Positions 7,563-15,284 of a DNA stretch of 64,000 nucleotides are shown piece after piece. The stretch spans positions 3,405,819 to 3,469,818 of the forward strand of contig NZ_OY776147.1 of NCBI RefSeq assembly GCF_963675305.1, given 5' to 3'. Source of the stretch: an uncultured Hyphomonas sp. GTDB taxonomy: Bacteria > Pseudomonadota > Alphaproteobacteria > Caulobacterales > Hyphomonadaceae. Position 1 is the first letter of the stretch, and each line of letters begins with the position of its first letter. The notes beneath the pieces were generated by a model that saw only the letters and a list, made by a program, of their open reading frames with translations, searched no databases and was not told where the DNA came from. The translations under genes were made by a program, and so were the position numbers.

Positions 7563-8689
7563 ACGTAACGGCCCCCGAACTGGAAACCGTGTCAGTCGAT
7601 CTCGGCGCCCGGTCTTACGATATCCTTGTCGGCCATGGTGCCCTGGCAGAGCTGGGCCCGCGGATATTGCCGATGCTGAAACAGAAGCGCGTCTTCGTGC
7701 TGACCGACGAACATGTCGAAGCGGCCCACCGGGCGCGCGTCGAAACGGTGCTGGAGGCGTCCGGCATTTCGTCCAGCTGGCTCGCGCTGACGCCAGGCGA
7801 AAAGACCAAGAGCTTCACCAATCTCGAAGCCATTCTCGACTGGCTGCTGGAAGGCGGCGCCGACCGGTCCGACATTCTGGTGGCGCTCGGCGGCGGGGTG
7901 ATCGGAGATATTGCCGGTCTCTCGGCCAGCCTGATGAAGCGCGGCATGGGGTTCGTGCAGGTGCCGACGACACTGCTGGCACAGGTCGATTCTTCCGTCG
8001 GCGGAAAGACCGCTGTGAACAGTCCGCGCGGCAAGAATCTGATCGGCGCTTTTTACCAGCCCCGGCTGGTGATCGCCGACACCGAACTTCTCGCCACGCT
8101 GCCGGCGCGGGAACTGCGCGCAGGCTATGCTGAAATCGTCAAATACGGCCTCATCAATGATCCGGCCTTCTTTGACTGGCTGGAAGCGAACGGCGCCCGC
8201 GTCCTGGCGCTCGAGGCCGATGCGATCACCTATGCCGTCGCTGTCAGCTGCCGGGCCAAGGCGGCGATTGTGGCCGAAGACGAAACAGAGAAGGGCGTAC
8301 GTGCGCTCCTGAACCTCGGCCACACATTCGGCCATGCGCTGGAAGCGGCGAACAATTACCGGCCGGACCTGCTGCATGGAGAAGCCGTCGCCATCGGCAT
8401 GGCGCTCGCCTTCCGCTATGGCGCGGCGACAGGCATCACACCGGCCGAAGACGCTGCGCGGGTAAAGCGCATGCTGGAAACCTCCGGACTGCAGGCCGCT
8501 ATTCCCGGCCGGCAGGGCGGGGCGTATACGGCGGCTGAACTTGTCCGGCTGATGCAGCAGGACAAGAAGGCCAGCGGCGGGAAGGTGCCGCTGATCCTGG
8601 CTCGCGGAATCGGACAGGCCTACATTCATCCCGATGCAGACCTTGCCGCCGTGGAAAAATTCCTGCGCAGTGAAACTCTAGAGGGATAA
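7559..8689 (+). CDS. aroB: 3-Dehydroquinate synthase
   Basis: Converts DAHP to 3-dehydroquinate, the second shikimate-pathway step, using NAD and a divalent metal. The length (376 aa) is normal. NAD-binding GGGVIGDIAG lies at 111-120 and the conserved SSVGGKTAVN block at about 145-154. The likely zinc ligands E192 (YAEIVKYG), H255 (LGHTFGH) and H273 (LLHGEAVA) are all present. It overlaps aroK by four bases and is followed after 19 bases by a HlyC/CorC-type gene, so a three-gene operon is likely. Confidence 0.95.
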   Translation: MNVTAPELETVSVDLGARSYDILVGHGALAELGPRILPMLKQKRVFVLTDEHVEAAHRARVETVLEASGISSSWLALTPGEKTKSFTNLEAILDWLLEGGADRSDILVALGGGVIGDIAGLSASLMKRGMGFVQVPTTLLAQVDSSVGGKTAVNSPRGKNLIGAFYQPRLVIADTELLATLPARELRAGYAEIVKYGLINDPAFFDWLEANGARVLALEADAITYAVAVSCRAKAAIVAEDETEKGVRALLNLGHTFGHALEAANNYRPDLLHGEAVAIGMALAFRYGAATGITPAEDAARVKRMLETSGLQAAIPGRQGGAYTAAELVRLMQQDKKASGGKVPLILARGIGQAYIHPDADLAAVEKFLRSETLEG

Positions 8690-8708
8690 CAGGGGCAGAC
8701 GGGCTGAC

Positions 8709-9971
8709 ATGATCGCCGGTTACATCATCGCCATCTTCGTATTGCTGGCGCTTTCAGGCTTTTTCTCGGGCTCCGAGACGGCGCTGACGGCGGCCTCGCG
8801 GGCGCGCATGCATGCGCTGGAGAAGGAAGGCGACAAGCGCGCCGCTGCCGTCAACCGGCTGATCTCCAACCGGGAAGGGCTGATCGGCTCGATCCTGCTC
8901 GGCAACAATGTCGTGAACATCCTGGCCTCGGTGCTGGCAACGTCGCTGTTCACCCAGCTGTTCGGGCAGGGCGGCGTGGCCATGGCGATGGCCACCGGCG
9001 TGATGACAATCCTCGTGCTCGTGTTTGCCGAAGTGATGCCGAAAACCTATGCCATCGGCCGTCCGGACGCGATGGCGATGAGCGTCGCCGGAATCATCTC
9101 CATTCTGGTGGCGGTGGCTTCGTGGATCGTGACGGCTATCCAGGCGATCGTCTCGGTGACACTGAAACTCGTGGGTCTCGGGACACCGGCCGAGGCGATC
9201 ACGGCGGATGAGGAAATCCGCGGCGCGATTGACCTGCATGCCTTTGAAGGCGGGGTGGACGATGCCGACCGCCAGCGCCTCGTCGGCGCCCTCGACCTGA
9301 AGGAACTGACCGTCGAAGACGTGATGATCCACCGCAAGAACATCAAGATGCTGAGCGCCGATCTCGATCCGCGCCAGATGGTGATGAAGGCGCTGGCCAG
9401 CCCGCACACGCGCATCCCGCTCTATCGCGGCGAGAAGGAAGAGATTGTCGGCATCCTGCACGCCAAGGATCTGCTGCGCGCGATTATTCCGCTGGGCGGC
9501 AATCTTGCCAGCCTCGACCTCGATGCGATCATGCGCAAACCCTGGTTCGTGCCGGAAACCACGCCGGTGCAGGACCAGCTCGACGCCTTTCTGAAAGAAC
9601 GCAGCCACTTTGCCCTCGTCATCGACGAGTATGGCGAACTGCAGGGCCTGATTACGCTGGAAGACATTCTGGAAGAGATTGTCGGCTCAATCCATGACGA
9701 GCATGACATCGCTGTACAGGGCGTGCGCCCGCAGGAGGATGGCTCCGTCAATGTCGATGGCTGGGTGCCAATCCGCGATGTGAACCGGGCAATGAACTGG
9801 AACCTGCCGGACGATGAAGCCGTCACGGTGGCGGGCCTGGTCATTCACGAGGCGCAGACCATCCCGGAAGCCGGGCAGAGTTTCGTGTTCCATGGATACC
9901 GGTTCAACGTGCTGCGCCGCCAGCGCAACCAGGTGACCGGACTGAATATCTCAGTAATCGAGCCCGCCTGA
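8709..9971 (+). CDS. HlyC/CorC family protein (CNNM, CBS pair, CorC domain)
   Basis: A 420-residue membrane protein of the CNNM/CorC family, related to magnesium (or cobalt) efflux. Residues 1 to about 165 form the CNNM/DUF21 part with several membrane helices and the FFSGSETALTAASRARM motif. A pair of CBS domains (about 195-325) includes EDVMIHRKNI and EYGELQGLITLEDILEEIVG. The C-terminal CorC_HlyC domain includes DGWVPIRDVN and ends near residue 417. The older name hemolysin is misleading. It follows aroB closely in the same direction. Its last 21 bases overlap the end of a convergent gene. Confidence 0.88.
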   Translation: MIAGYIIAIFVLLALSGFFSGSETALTAASRARMHALEKEGDKRAAAVNRLISNREGLIGSILLGNNVVNILASVLATSLFTQLFGQGGVAMAMATGVMTILVLVFAEVMPKTYAIGRPDAMAMSVAGIISILVAVASWIVTAIQAIVSVTLKLVGLGTPAEAITADEEIRGAIDLHAFEGGVDDADRQRLVGALDLKELTVEDVMIHRKNIKMLSADLDPRQMVMKALASPHTRIPLYRGEKEEIVGILHAKDLLRAIIPLGGNLASLDLDAIMRKPWFVPETTPVQDQLDAFLKERSHFALVIDEYGELQGLITLEDILEEIVGSIHDEHDIAVQGVRPQEDGSVNVDGWVPIRDVNRAMNWNLPDDEAVTVAGLVIHEAQTIPEAGQSFVFHGYRFNVLRRQRNQVTGLNISVIEPA

Positions 9972-10304
9972 GGCCGGCGTCACGGTCGACACATTCATCG
10001 CCGCCTGCTGACGCGAAGCCGGGCTGTTGCAGCCGTGGCGGATCAGCCATTTGCGCTGGTCCGGGGTCACGACATGGGCGCTGATGACATCGAGATTGTC
10101 AGCCGGCACCAGGGCGTAGGTCGTCTCCCGGGAGGGAAGATCGTTTGACACCGGGATGAACAGCACCTCGTCGCTGGCCATGCAGACCGTGTCCCGGATT
10201 TCCTGCAACTGCCATTGGTCAGAGCGCGGCCCTGTGTCTTCGGCGGAGGCTGCGCATACGCAGCCGCCTGCGGCAAGAGCCGCCATGATCATCCTGATTA
10301 CCAT
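9951..10304 (-). CDS. Secreted hypothetical protein (117 aa)
   Basis: I do not recognise the family. The protein starts MVIRMIMAALAAGGCVCAASAE, a signal peptide probably cleaved after ASA. The mature part of about 95 residues has two Cys (in RDTVCMAS and RHGCNSP) that could form a disulfide in the periplasm. GAGGAG lies upstream of both a GTG (10307) and the ATG (10304); the ATG is preferred. Its 3' end overlaps the convergent HlyC/CorC gene by 21 bases. Confidence 0.55.
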   Translation of the reverse strand: MVIRMIMAALAAGGCVCAASAEDTGPRSDQWQLQEIRDTVCMASDEVLFIPVSNDLPSRETTYALVPADNLDVISAHVVTPDQRKWLIRHGCNSPASRQQAAMNVSTVTPASGGLDY

Positions 10305-10376
10305 CACCCGTTCTCCTCGACGGTGTTGAGGAGAATACGTTCAGGTAGGCAATGCAGTTCCGAAGATTCTTGAGAA

Positions 10377-10655
10377 TCAGGCCTTCGGTGCGCTGGCTTT
10401 GAGGGCCAGCGCATGCAGGCCGGTGTCGAATTCCTGCTGCAGGGCCAGCATGACTGTGCGCTGGATCTGTACGCGCGACAGGCCTTCGAAGGCGGGGGAG
10501 ACGATTCTCACGCTGTAATGCGTCTCGCCCTCCGGGGTGGCACCCGCATGGCCGGCATGTTTGGCGCTGTCATCGCTGATTTCCAGCTCCACAGGCTGAA
10601 AAGCTTCAGTCAAAAGGTCGTGAATCCGCGATAGTCTGTCAGTCAGTTGTGGCAT
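10377..10655 (-). CDS. BolA family protein
   Basis: A 92-residue BolA-like protein, which in bacteria works with monothiol glutaredoxins in iron-sulfur or iron handling, and in stress morphology. The class II KH-like fold is suggested by RIHDLLTEAFQPVELEISDDSAKHAGH, by HYSVRIVSPAFEGLSRVQIQRTV, and by the C-terminal LHALALKASAP. The ATG at 10655 is chosen since MPQLTDRL matches usual starts. An earlier ATG at 10688 would overlap the divergent J-domain gene. BolA genes divergent to a J-domain gene are common in alphaproteobacteria. Confidence 0.85.
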   Translation of the reverse strand: MPQLTDRLSRIHDLLTEAFQPVELEISDDSAKHAGHAGATPEGETHYSVRIVSPAFEGLSRVQIQRTVMLALQQEFDTGLHALALKASAPKA

Positions 10656-10686
10656 CTTTAACGCGTACTCCCTATTATCCCGGGTC

Positions 10687-11313
10687 ATGTCCGATGGCGA
10701 TCCATACCCCTACCGAGTCAAGTTCACCGATATAAGGGTGAACCCGCCGCCCGACGAGGTGTCGCGTGCGCGTGCCCGCAAGACGCGCGTCTGCGATCAC
10801 AAGGGCTGCGACCTGGAAGGCAGCCATCCGGCGCCCAAGCGGGGCGGGAAGGGGCGTCACCATTTCTGCGCCAAGCACATCGCTGAATACAATCGCAGCT
10901 TCAATTTCTTCGAAGGCATGTCCCAGGCCGAGGCGGCCGCCTTTACCCGGGCAGAGCGATTCGGCCACAAGCGGACCTGGCGCTTCGGCACCGGCCCCAT
11001 GGCGGGCAAGAAAAGTGCAGACCAGTTCGATCCGCGACGCTGGGCCGGGCGCCGCTTCTTCGACATGGACGATGTCGCCGAAGCGACCGGCAATGCCACA
11101 TCCGGCCGCCGGTCCAGCCTGCAGGTGCGCGCGCTGCGGGAACTCGACCTGGAGGCCGATGCGTCGCCGAACGACATCCGCGCACGCTATGCCGAATATG
11201 TTCGCCGCTTCCACCCGGATTCGAATCAGGGCGACCGGTCATCCGAAGACAAGCTGCAGCGGGTGCTGCGCGCCGGCAAATTCCTGAAGGCCGCCGGCCT
11301 GATGAAAGGCTAG
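10687..11313 (+). CDS. J-domain protein with N-terminal cysteine site
   Basis: A 208-residue protein with a C-terminal J domain (about 147-205). It carries HPD at 176-178 (YVRRFHPDSNQ), the tripeptide that stimulates Hsp70/DnaK ATPase. The N-terminal part has C36, C41, H59 and C61 (RVCDHKGC and HHFC), a possible zinc site. Proteins of this build are conserved in alphaproteobacteria and are thought to be DnaK co-chaperones; the clients are unknown. It is divergent from bolA, with a promoter region of only about 30 bases between them, and is followed after 9 bases by glpD. Confidence 0.82.
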   Translation: MSDGDPYPYRVKFTDIRVNPPPDEVSRARARKTRVCDHKGCDLEGSHPAPKRGGKGRHHFCAKHIAEYNRSFNFFEGMSQAEAAAFTRAERFGHKRTWRFGTGPMAGKKSADQFDPRRWAGRRFFDMDDVAEATGNATSGRRSSLQVRALRELDLEADASPNDIRARYAEYVRRFHPDSNQGDRSSEDKLQRVLRAGKFLKAAGLMKG

Positions 11314-11322
11314 GGGCGCCGC

Positions 11323-12816
11323 GTGCACGACCTGCTCGTCATCGGCGGGGGCATCAATGGGACGGGCATTGCCCGCGATGCCGCCGGGCGTGGCCTCGAC
11401 GTTGTCCTTGTTGAAAAGGATGACCTCGCCCAGCACACATCCTCCGCCAGCACGAAGCTGATCCATGGCGGGCTGCGCTATCTGGAAATGTATGATTTCG
11501 CCCTCGTGCGGAAAGCGCTGATCGAGCGGGAAATCCTCCTGCGCGCCGCGCCGCACATTATCTGGCCGATGCGGTTTGTCCTGCCGCATGACAAGGACCA
11601 GCGCCCGGCCTGGCTGATCCGGCTCGGCCTGTTCCTGTATGACCATCTCGGCGGCCGGAAAATGCTGCCGCCAACCAAGGTGCTGCGCCGGGGAAAATCT
11701 GACAAGCTTGCTCCGCTCAAGGAAGAGTTCCGGCTCGCTTTCGAATATTCCGATTGCTGGGTGGAGGACTCCCGCCTCGTCGTGCTGAACGCTGTCGATG
11801 CGAAAGAGCGCGGGGCAGAGGTGCGCACGCGCACGGCCTGCACGAAACTGGTGCGCCACAAGGATTACTGGGACGCCGAATTCGCTTCAGCGCAGGGCAC
11901 GGAAACCCGCCAGTTCCGGGCGGTTGTAAATGCCGCGGGCGGCTGGGTGGACGAGATTATCGATCTTGCCGATCCGAAGGATACCGCCACCCATCTGCGC
12001 CTGGTCAAAGGCAGTCACATCATCGTGCCGAAATGGCATGACGGCGAGTACGCCTTTTTCTTCCAGAATGCCGATGGCCGAATCATGTTCGCGATCCCCT
12101 ATGAGCGGGGCGAATATACACTGATCGGCACGACGGACATTCCGTACACCGCCGACAAGGACAAGGTTGAGATCAGCCAGGAAGAGATCGAATATCTCTG
12201 CGCCGGGGCCAGCGAATACTATCAGCGCGCCATCACGCCGGCAGATGTGGTGGCGACCTATTCCGGTGTGCGGCCGCTCTATGATGATCACGCCGCCTCG
12301 GCTTCAAAGGTCACGCGGGATTACGTGCTGCACTACGACGCCGAGGGCGGCGCGCCGGTCCTATCTGTTTTCGGCGGCAAGATCACGACCTATCGGGAGC
12401 TTGCCGAAGAGGCGGTCGCAGAGCTCGCGCCCCTGTTCGAGGGATTGCCGAAATCCTGGACGAAGAAAGCCAGCCTGCCAGGCGGCGACATTCCGGCGGC
12501 GAATTTCGACGCCTATCTCTCAGGTCTCGTGCTGAGCCACCCGCATCTGCCGGTCGAGCTGCTGACACGCCTTGCCCGCGCCTATGGCACGCGGACGCGG
12601 GCGCTGCTGGGCGATGCGCAAACGCTGGAGGCGTTGGGCCGGGATTTCGGCGGCGGTCTGACCGAGCGCGAGGTCGACTGGCTTGTCGAACAGGAATTCG
12701 CCCGTAGCGCCGACGACATCCTCCGCCGCCGCTCAAAGCTGTATCTGCACATGACGGGGGAGGAACAGGCCGCCTTCACCGACTGGTTCAACACCAGCCC
12801 TCACACCACCGCCTGA
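11323..12816 (+). CDS. glpD: Aerobic glycerol-3-phosphate dehydrogenase
   Basis: Oxidises sn-glycerol 3-phosphate to dihydroxyacetone phosphate and passes electrons via FAD to quinone at the inner membrane. The length (497 aa) is normal for GlpD. The N-terminal FAD motif GGGINGTGIARDAAGRG (about 7-23) and the family signature HTSSASTKLIHGGLRYLE (about 43-60) are present. The C-terminal DUF/GlpD cap includes the SDIL-like region RSADDILRRRSKLYLHM. The start is GTG, with AGGGG upstream. It follows the J-domain gene by 9 bases. No glpK or glpF is next to it in this window. Confidence 0.93.
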   Translation: MHDLLVIGGGINGTGIARDAAGRGLDVVLVEKDDLAQHTSSASTKLIHGGLRYLEMYDFALVRKALIEREILLRAAPHIIWPMRFVLPHDKDQRPAWLIRLGLFLYDHLGGRKMLPPTKVLRRGKSDKLAPLKEEFRLAFEYSDCWVEDSRLVVLNAVDAKERGAEVRTRTACTKLVRHKDYWDAEFASAQGTETRQFRAVVNAAGGWVDEIIDLADPKDTATHLRLVKGSHIIVPKWHDGEYAFFFQNADGRIMFAIPYERGEYTLIGTTDIPYTADKDKVEISQEEIEYLCAGASEYYQRAITPADVVATYSGVRPLYDDHAASASKVTRDYVLHYDAEGGAPVLSVFGGKITTYRELAEEAVAELAPLFEGLPKSWTKKASLPGGDIPAANFDAYLSGLVLSHPHLPVELLTRLARAYGTRTRALLGDAQTLEALGRDFGGGLTEREVDWLVEQEFARSADDILRRRSKLYLHMTGEEQAAFTDWFNTSPHTTA

Positions 12817-12831
12817 ATTCCGGACAATAAA

Positions 12832-12853
12832 AAACCCTGCCGAAGCAGGGTTT
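12832..12853 (-). terminator. Rho-independent terminator of tRNA-Leu
   Basis: A 9-bp stem (AAACCCTGC/GCAGGGTTT) with a four-base loop is followed on the minus strand by a T tract (TTTTTTATT). It ends the tRNA transcript directly after the encoded CCA. It also lies 15 bases beyond the glpD stop on the other strand and may work both ways. Confidence 0.75.
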
Positions 12854-12937
12854 GGTGCCCAGAAGAGGACTCGAACCTCCACGCCTTGCGGCACACGGAC
12901 CTGAACCGTGCGCGTCTACCAATTCCGCCATCTGGGC
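12853..12937 (-). tRNA. tRNA-Leu (anticodon CAG)
   Basis: The minus strand reads GCCCAGA at the 5' end (12937 downward) and TCTGGGC-A-CCA at the 3' end, giving a 7-bp acceptor stem with discriminator A and an encoded CCA (12853-12855). The anticodon stem CACGG/CCGTG holds the loop TTCAGGT, so the anticodon is CAG, reading CUG Leu codons. A long variable arm (about GCCGCAAGGCG) and the T-loop GGTTCGAGTCC are visible, as expected for a class II leucine tRNA of 85 bases. Confidence 0.95.
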
Positions 12938-12973
12938 CGATGGGTTGTCCGCTCCGGGGAGCGGCGAAGGCGC

Positions 12974-13003
12974 GTCATAGAGCCTAGGGCGCGGCACTGT
13001 CAA
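12974..13003 (-). promoter_or_regulatory. Promoter of tRNA-Leu
   Basis: On the minus strand TTGACA (12998-13003) and TATGAC (12974-12979) are separated by 18 bases and lie about 36 bases before the tRNA 5' end. A CCTAGG block sits between them. The perfect -35 box fits a highly expressed stable RNA. Confidence 0.65.
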
Positions 13004-13146
13004 TCCGCCAGATGCGTGAAGCGGCATCTGCTGGCATTATGTGCAGGTGCCCGTGCGCTGCTGCGCCCCACACAGCGGCCATAGACACGCCCCCCGGCGT
13101 GTGGTGAAAGGCGTCAAATCAACCGTTCAGGCAGGGTTAGACCACA

Positions 13147-14136
13147 ATGACCAAGGGCTTGGTGACCATTTTCGGCGGATCGGGCTTTATCGGGCGCTAT
13201 GCGGCCCGTGAGCTGGTGAAAAAAGGCTGGCGTGTGCGTGTGGCCTGCCGGCGGGTGAATCTGGCGGGCGATGTGCGCCTCGCAGGGGCACCGGGCTGGG
13301 TCGACATCGCACAGGCCAATATCCGCGACCGCGCCTCGGTTGAGCGTGCGCTGGAGGGCGCCGATGCCGTGGTGAACCTGGTTGGCGTCCTGGTCGAGAA
13401 GGGCAAGCAGACCTTCGAATCGACGCAGGCCGAAGGCGCAGCCCTTCTGGCGGAAGTGGCGGCAGAGAAGGGGATTACCCGCTTCGTGCAGGTGTCCGCC
13501 ATCGGTGCCGATGCCGAGTCCAAGTCGGACTATGCCAAGACCAAGGCCGAGGCCGAAGCGGCCGTGCGCGGCGCGGTGCCGACGGCGACCATCCTGCGCC
13601 CGTCCGTGGTGTTCGGCCCGGAAGACGAGTTCTTCAACAAGTTCGCCCAGATGGCGCGAGTCGCCCCGCTGATGCCCGCCATTGGCGGCGGCAAGACGAA
13701 GATGCAGCCGGTTTATGCAGGCGATGTCGCCGAGGCGATTGCCGTGGCCGTCACTGACGAGACGGCCGAAGGCAAGACGTATGAGCTGGGCGGGCCGCGC
13801 GTCTATACGATGAACGAGATCTACGACTTCATCTGCGCCACCATTGACCGTCCGCGCTTCAAGATCACGCTGCCCTTCTTTGCGGCGAAGCCTCTGGGTT
13901 ATCTGTCCGGCGCGGTCTGGCGCTATATTCCGCCCTTCTCCTGGGGCTTTCTGGGCCAGCCGCCGGTCACTGGCGACCAGGTCGAGATGCTGAAGACCGA
14001 CAATGTCGTGGCAGGTGATGCCCTCACGCTGACCGACCTTGGCGTGACCACGCTGGAATCGGTCGAGGCCATCGTGCCGACCTATCTCTGGCGCTTCCGC
14101 GATTATGGTGAGTTCCACAAGGCGTCCCAAGCCTGA
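13147..14136 (+). CDS. NDUFA9-like SDR (complex I NAD(P)H-binding subunit family)
   Basis: A 329-residue atypical short-chain dehydrogenase of the NDUFA9/39-kDa complex I subunit family. The N-terminal Rossmann motif GGSGFIGRYAARELVKKGWRV (about 9-29) binds NADP(H). KTKAEAEAAVR and RPSVVFGPEDEFFNKFA (about 150-165) are typical of this subgroup, as is LLGQPP-like GFLGQPPVTGDQVEMLKTDNV near residue 275. In alphaproteobacteria it may be an accessory or assembly factor of NADH dehydrogenase, or act in lipid or quinone metabolism. It faces uppP across a shared terminator, an order seen in related genomes. Confidence 0.85.
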   Translation: MTKGLVTIFGGSGFIGRYAARELVKKGWRVRVACRRVNLAGDVRLAGAPGWVDIAQANIRDRASVERALEGADAVVNLVGVLVEKGKQTFESTQAEGAALLAEVAAEKGITRFVQVSAIGADAESKSDYAKTKAEAEAAVRGAVPTATILRPSVVFGPEDEFFNKFAQMARVAPLMPAIGGGKTKMQPVYAGDVAEAIAVAVTDETAEGKTYELGGPRVYTMNEIYDFICATIDRPRFKITLPFFAAKPLGYLSGAVWRYIPPFSWGFLGQPPVTGDQVEMLKTDNVVAGDALTLTDLGVTTLESVEAIVPTYLWRFRDYGEFHKASQA

Positions 14137-14150
14137 GACGCTTTTCCCGC

Positions 14151-14188
14151 AAAAAAGCCGGTAGCCCGCTCGGGTTGCCGGCTTTTTT
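14151..14188. terminator. Bidirectional terminator between the NDUFA9-like gene and uppP
   Basis: A long stem with arms AAAAAAGCCGG and CCGGCTTTTTT and an extended inner stem lies between two convergent genes. A runs on one side and T runs on the other give a working T tract in both directions. Confidence 0.8.
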
Positions 14189-14198
14189 GTGTTCTAGC

Positions 14199-15053
14199 CT
14201 AGATCAGGCCGATCAGGGGTGAGCCGAGGATGAGCAGGGCGCCTAGCAGGAAACGGTAGAGCACGAAGGGCAGGAAGCTCATCCGCCGGAGCAGGGCCAT
14301 CAGGCCCCAGATCGAGGCGAGGCCTGTGATGAAGGCGATGCCAGCCACCACGAGGCCGTCCTGCAGGGTGAGAACACCGGTGCCGTCAGGATCTGCGGTG
14401 AACAGGCCATAGGCGCCATAGAGACCCGCGGCGGCCAGAATCGGGGCGCCGATCAGCATGGAGATACGCGCGGCCTCGGTCCGTTCGTAGCCGAGCGCAC
14501 GGGCGGCGGTCATGGTGATGCCGGACCGGCTGGTGCCGGGGATGATCGCCGCGATGGCCTGCGTCGCCCCGATCAGCGCCGCATGGGCGAGGGTCATGTC
14601 CTCTTCCTTGCGGGTGCGCGGGCCGGCGACATCTGCCCACCAGAGCAGGGCGCCGAAGAAGATGGTGGCCCCGGCCACGGTGTAGACGCTGCGCATCATG
14701 TCCTGCAGGTGCTGGGGCAGCACGGCTTCGTAGAGCAGGGCGGCAATCAGCGCGATGGGCGTCGCTACGATCACGCAGGCAGCGAGGCGTCCGCCTTGCG
14801 ACAGCGGCTTCTTCGAGACAGGGGCCGCCAGAAGCTCAAACCCGCCCAGAATGGCGAGGCCGACATCCTTGCGGAAATAGATCAGCATCGCCGCCAGCGT
14901 GCCGAGATTGGAGACGGCATTGATCAGCAGCTCATCGCGCCCGGTGACGCCGAATGTATCGGACGCGAGAAGCACATGTGCGGAGGAGGAGATGGGCAGC
15001 CATTCCGTGATCCCTTGCAGGGTCGCGATGATGGCAAGCTGTAGCAGTGACAA
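14199..15053 (-). CDS. uppP: Undecaprenyl-diphosphatase (UppP/BacA)
   Basis: Dephosphorylates undecaprenyl diphosphate at the inner membrane, recycling the carrier for peptidoglycan and other surface glycans, and confers bacitracin tolerance in other bacteria. The length (284 aa) is normal. The active-site blocks are QGITEWLPISSSAH (13-26) and PGTSRSG (172-178), and about eight membrane helices are visible. The start is TTG at 15053, giving MSLLQLAIIATLQG as in homologues, with GAAAGG about 8 bases before it; no ATG fits as well. Confidence 0.92.
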   Translation of the reverse strand: MSLLQLAIIATLQGITEWLPISSSAHVLLASDTFGVTGRDELLINAVSNLGTLAAMLIYFRKDVGLAILGGFELLAAPVSKKPLSQGGRLAACVIVATPIALIAALLYEAVLPQHLQDMMRSVYTVAGATIFFGALLWWADVAGPRTRKEEDMTLAHAALIGATQAIAAIIPGTSRSGITMTAARALGYERTEAARISMLIGAPILAAAGLYGAYGLFTADPDGTGVLTLQDGLVVAGIAFITGLASIWGLMALLRRMSFLPFVLYRFLLGALLILGSPLIGLI

Positions 15054-15122
15054 CGGGCTGGCCTTTCAGAGCTTTCCCCGCAGGTCTAATTTGGTTTGGG
15101 CCGGGAGGCACGCGCTTTTCTC

Positions 15123-15139
15123 AATATCATTATGATATT
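15123..15139. promoter_or_regulatory. 17-bp palindrome, left copy
   Basis: AATATCATTATGATATT is a palindrome with an odd central base. It is the exact reverse complement of a second copy at 15196-15212. The two centres (15131 and 15204) are 73 bases apart, close to seven helical turns. It is probably an operator for a dimeric regulator acting on gltD, on uppP, or on both. Confidence 0.6.
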
Positions 15140-15195
15140 AATTGGCATAATTCTGCAGGCTAAAACAACCTTATGAGACCCGTGCTTTACCACAA

Positions 15196-15212
15196 AATAT
15201 CATAATGATATT
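15196..15212. promoter_or_regulatory. 17-bp palindrome, right copy
   Basis: AATATCATAATGATATT is the exact reverse complement of the copy at 15123-15139. It lies about 73 bases before the gltD start codon. The AT-rich site stands out in GC-rich DNA. It could overlap or flank the gltD promoter; the regulator is unknown. Confidence 0.6.
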
Positions 15213-15284
15213 CAATATTGCAGATTCACCTTGCCCGCGCGCTGCTGTGGTTCTATGCCCGGTTCAGAGTTTCGGGAGGCCCGT

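Noticed and set aside
12788..13027. A 79-codon minus-strand frame across tRNA-Leu
   Set aside because: It spans a tRNA gene with a clear promoter and terminator, and has no protein features.
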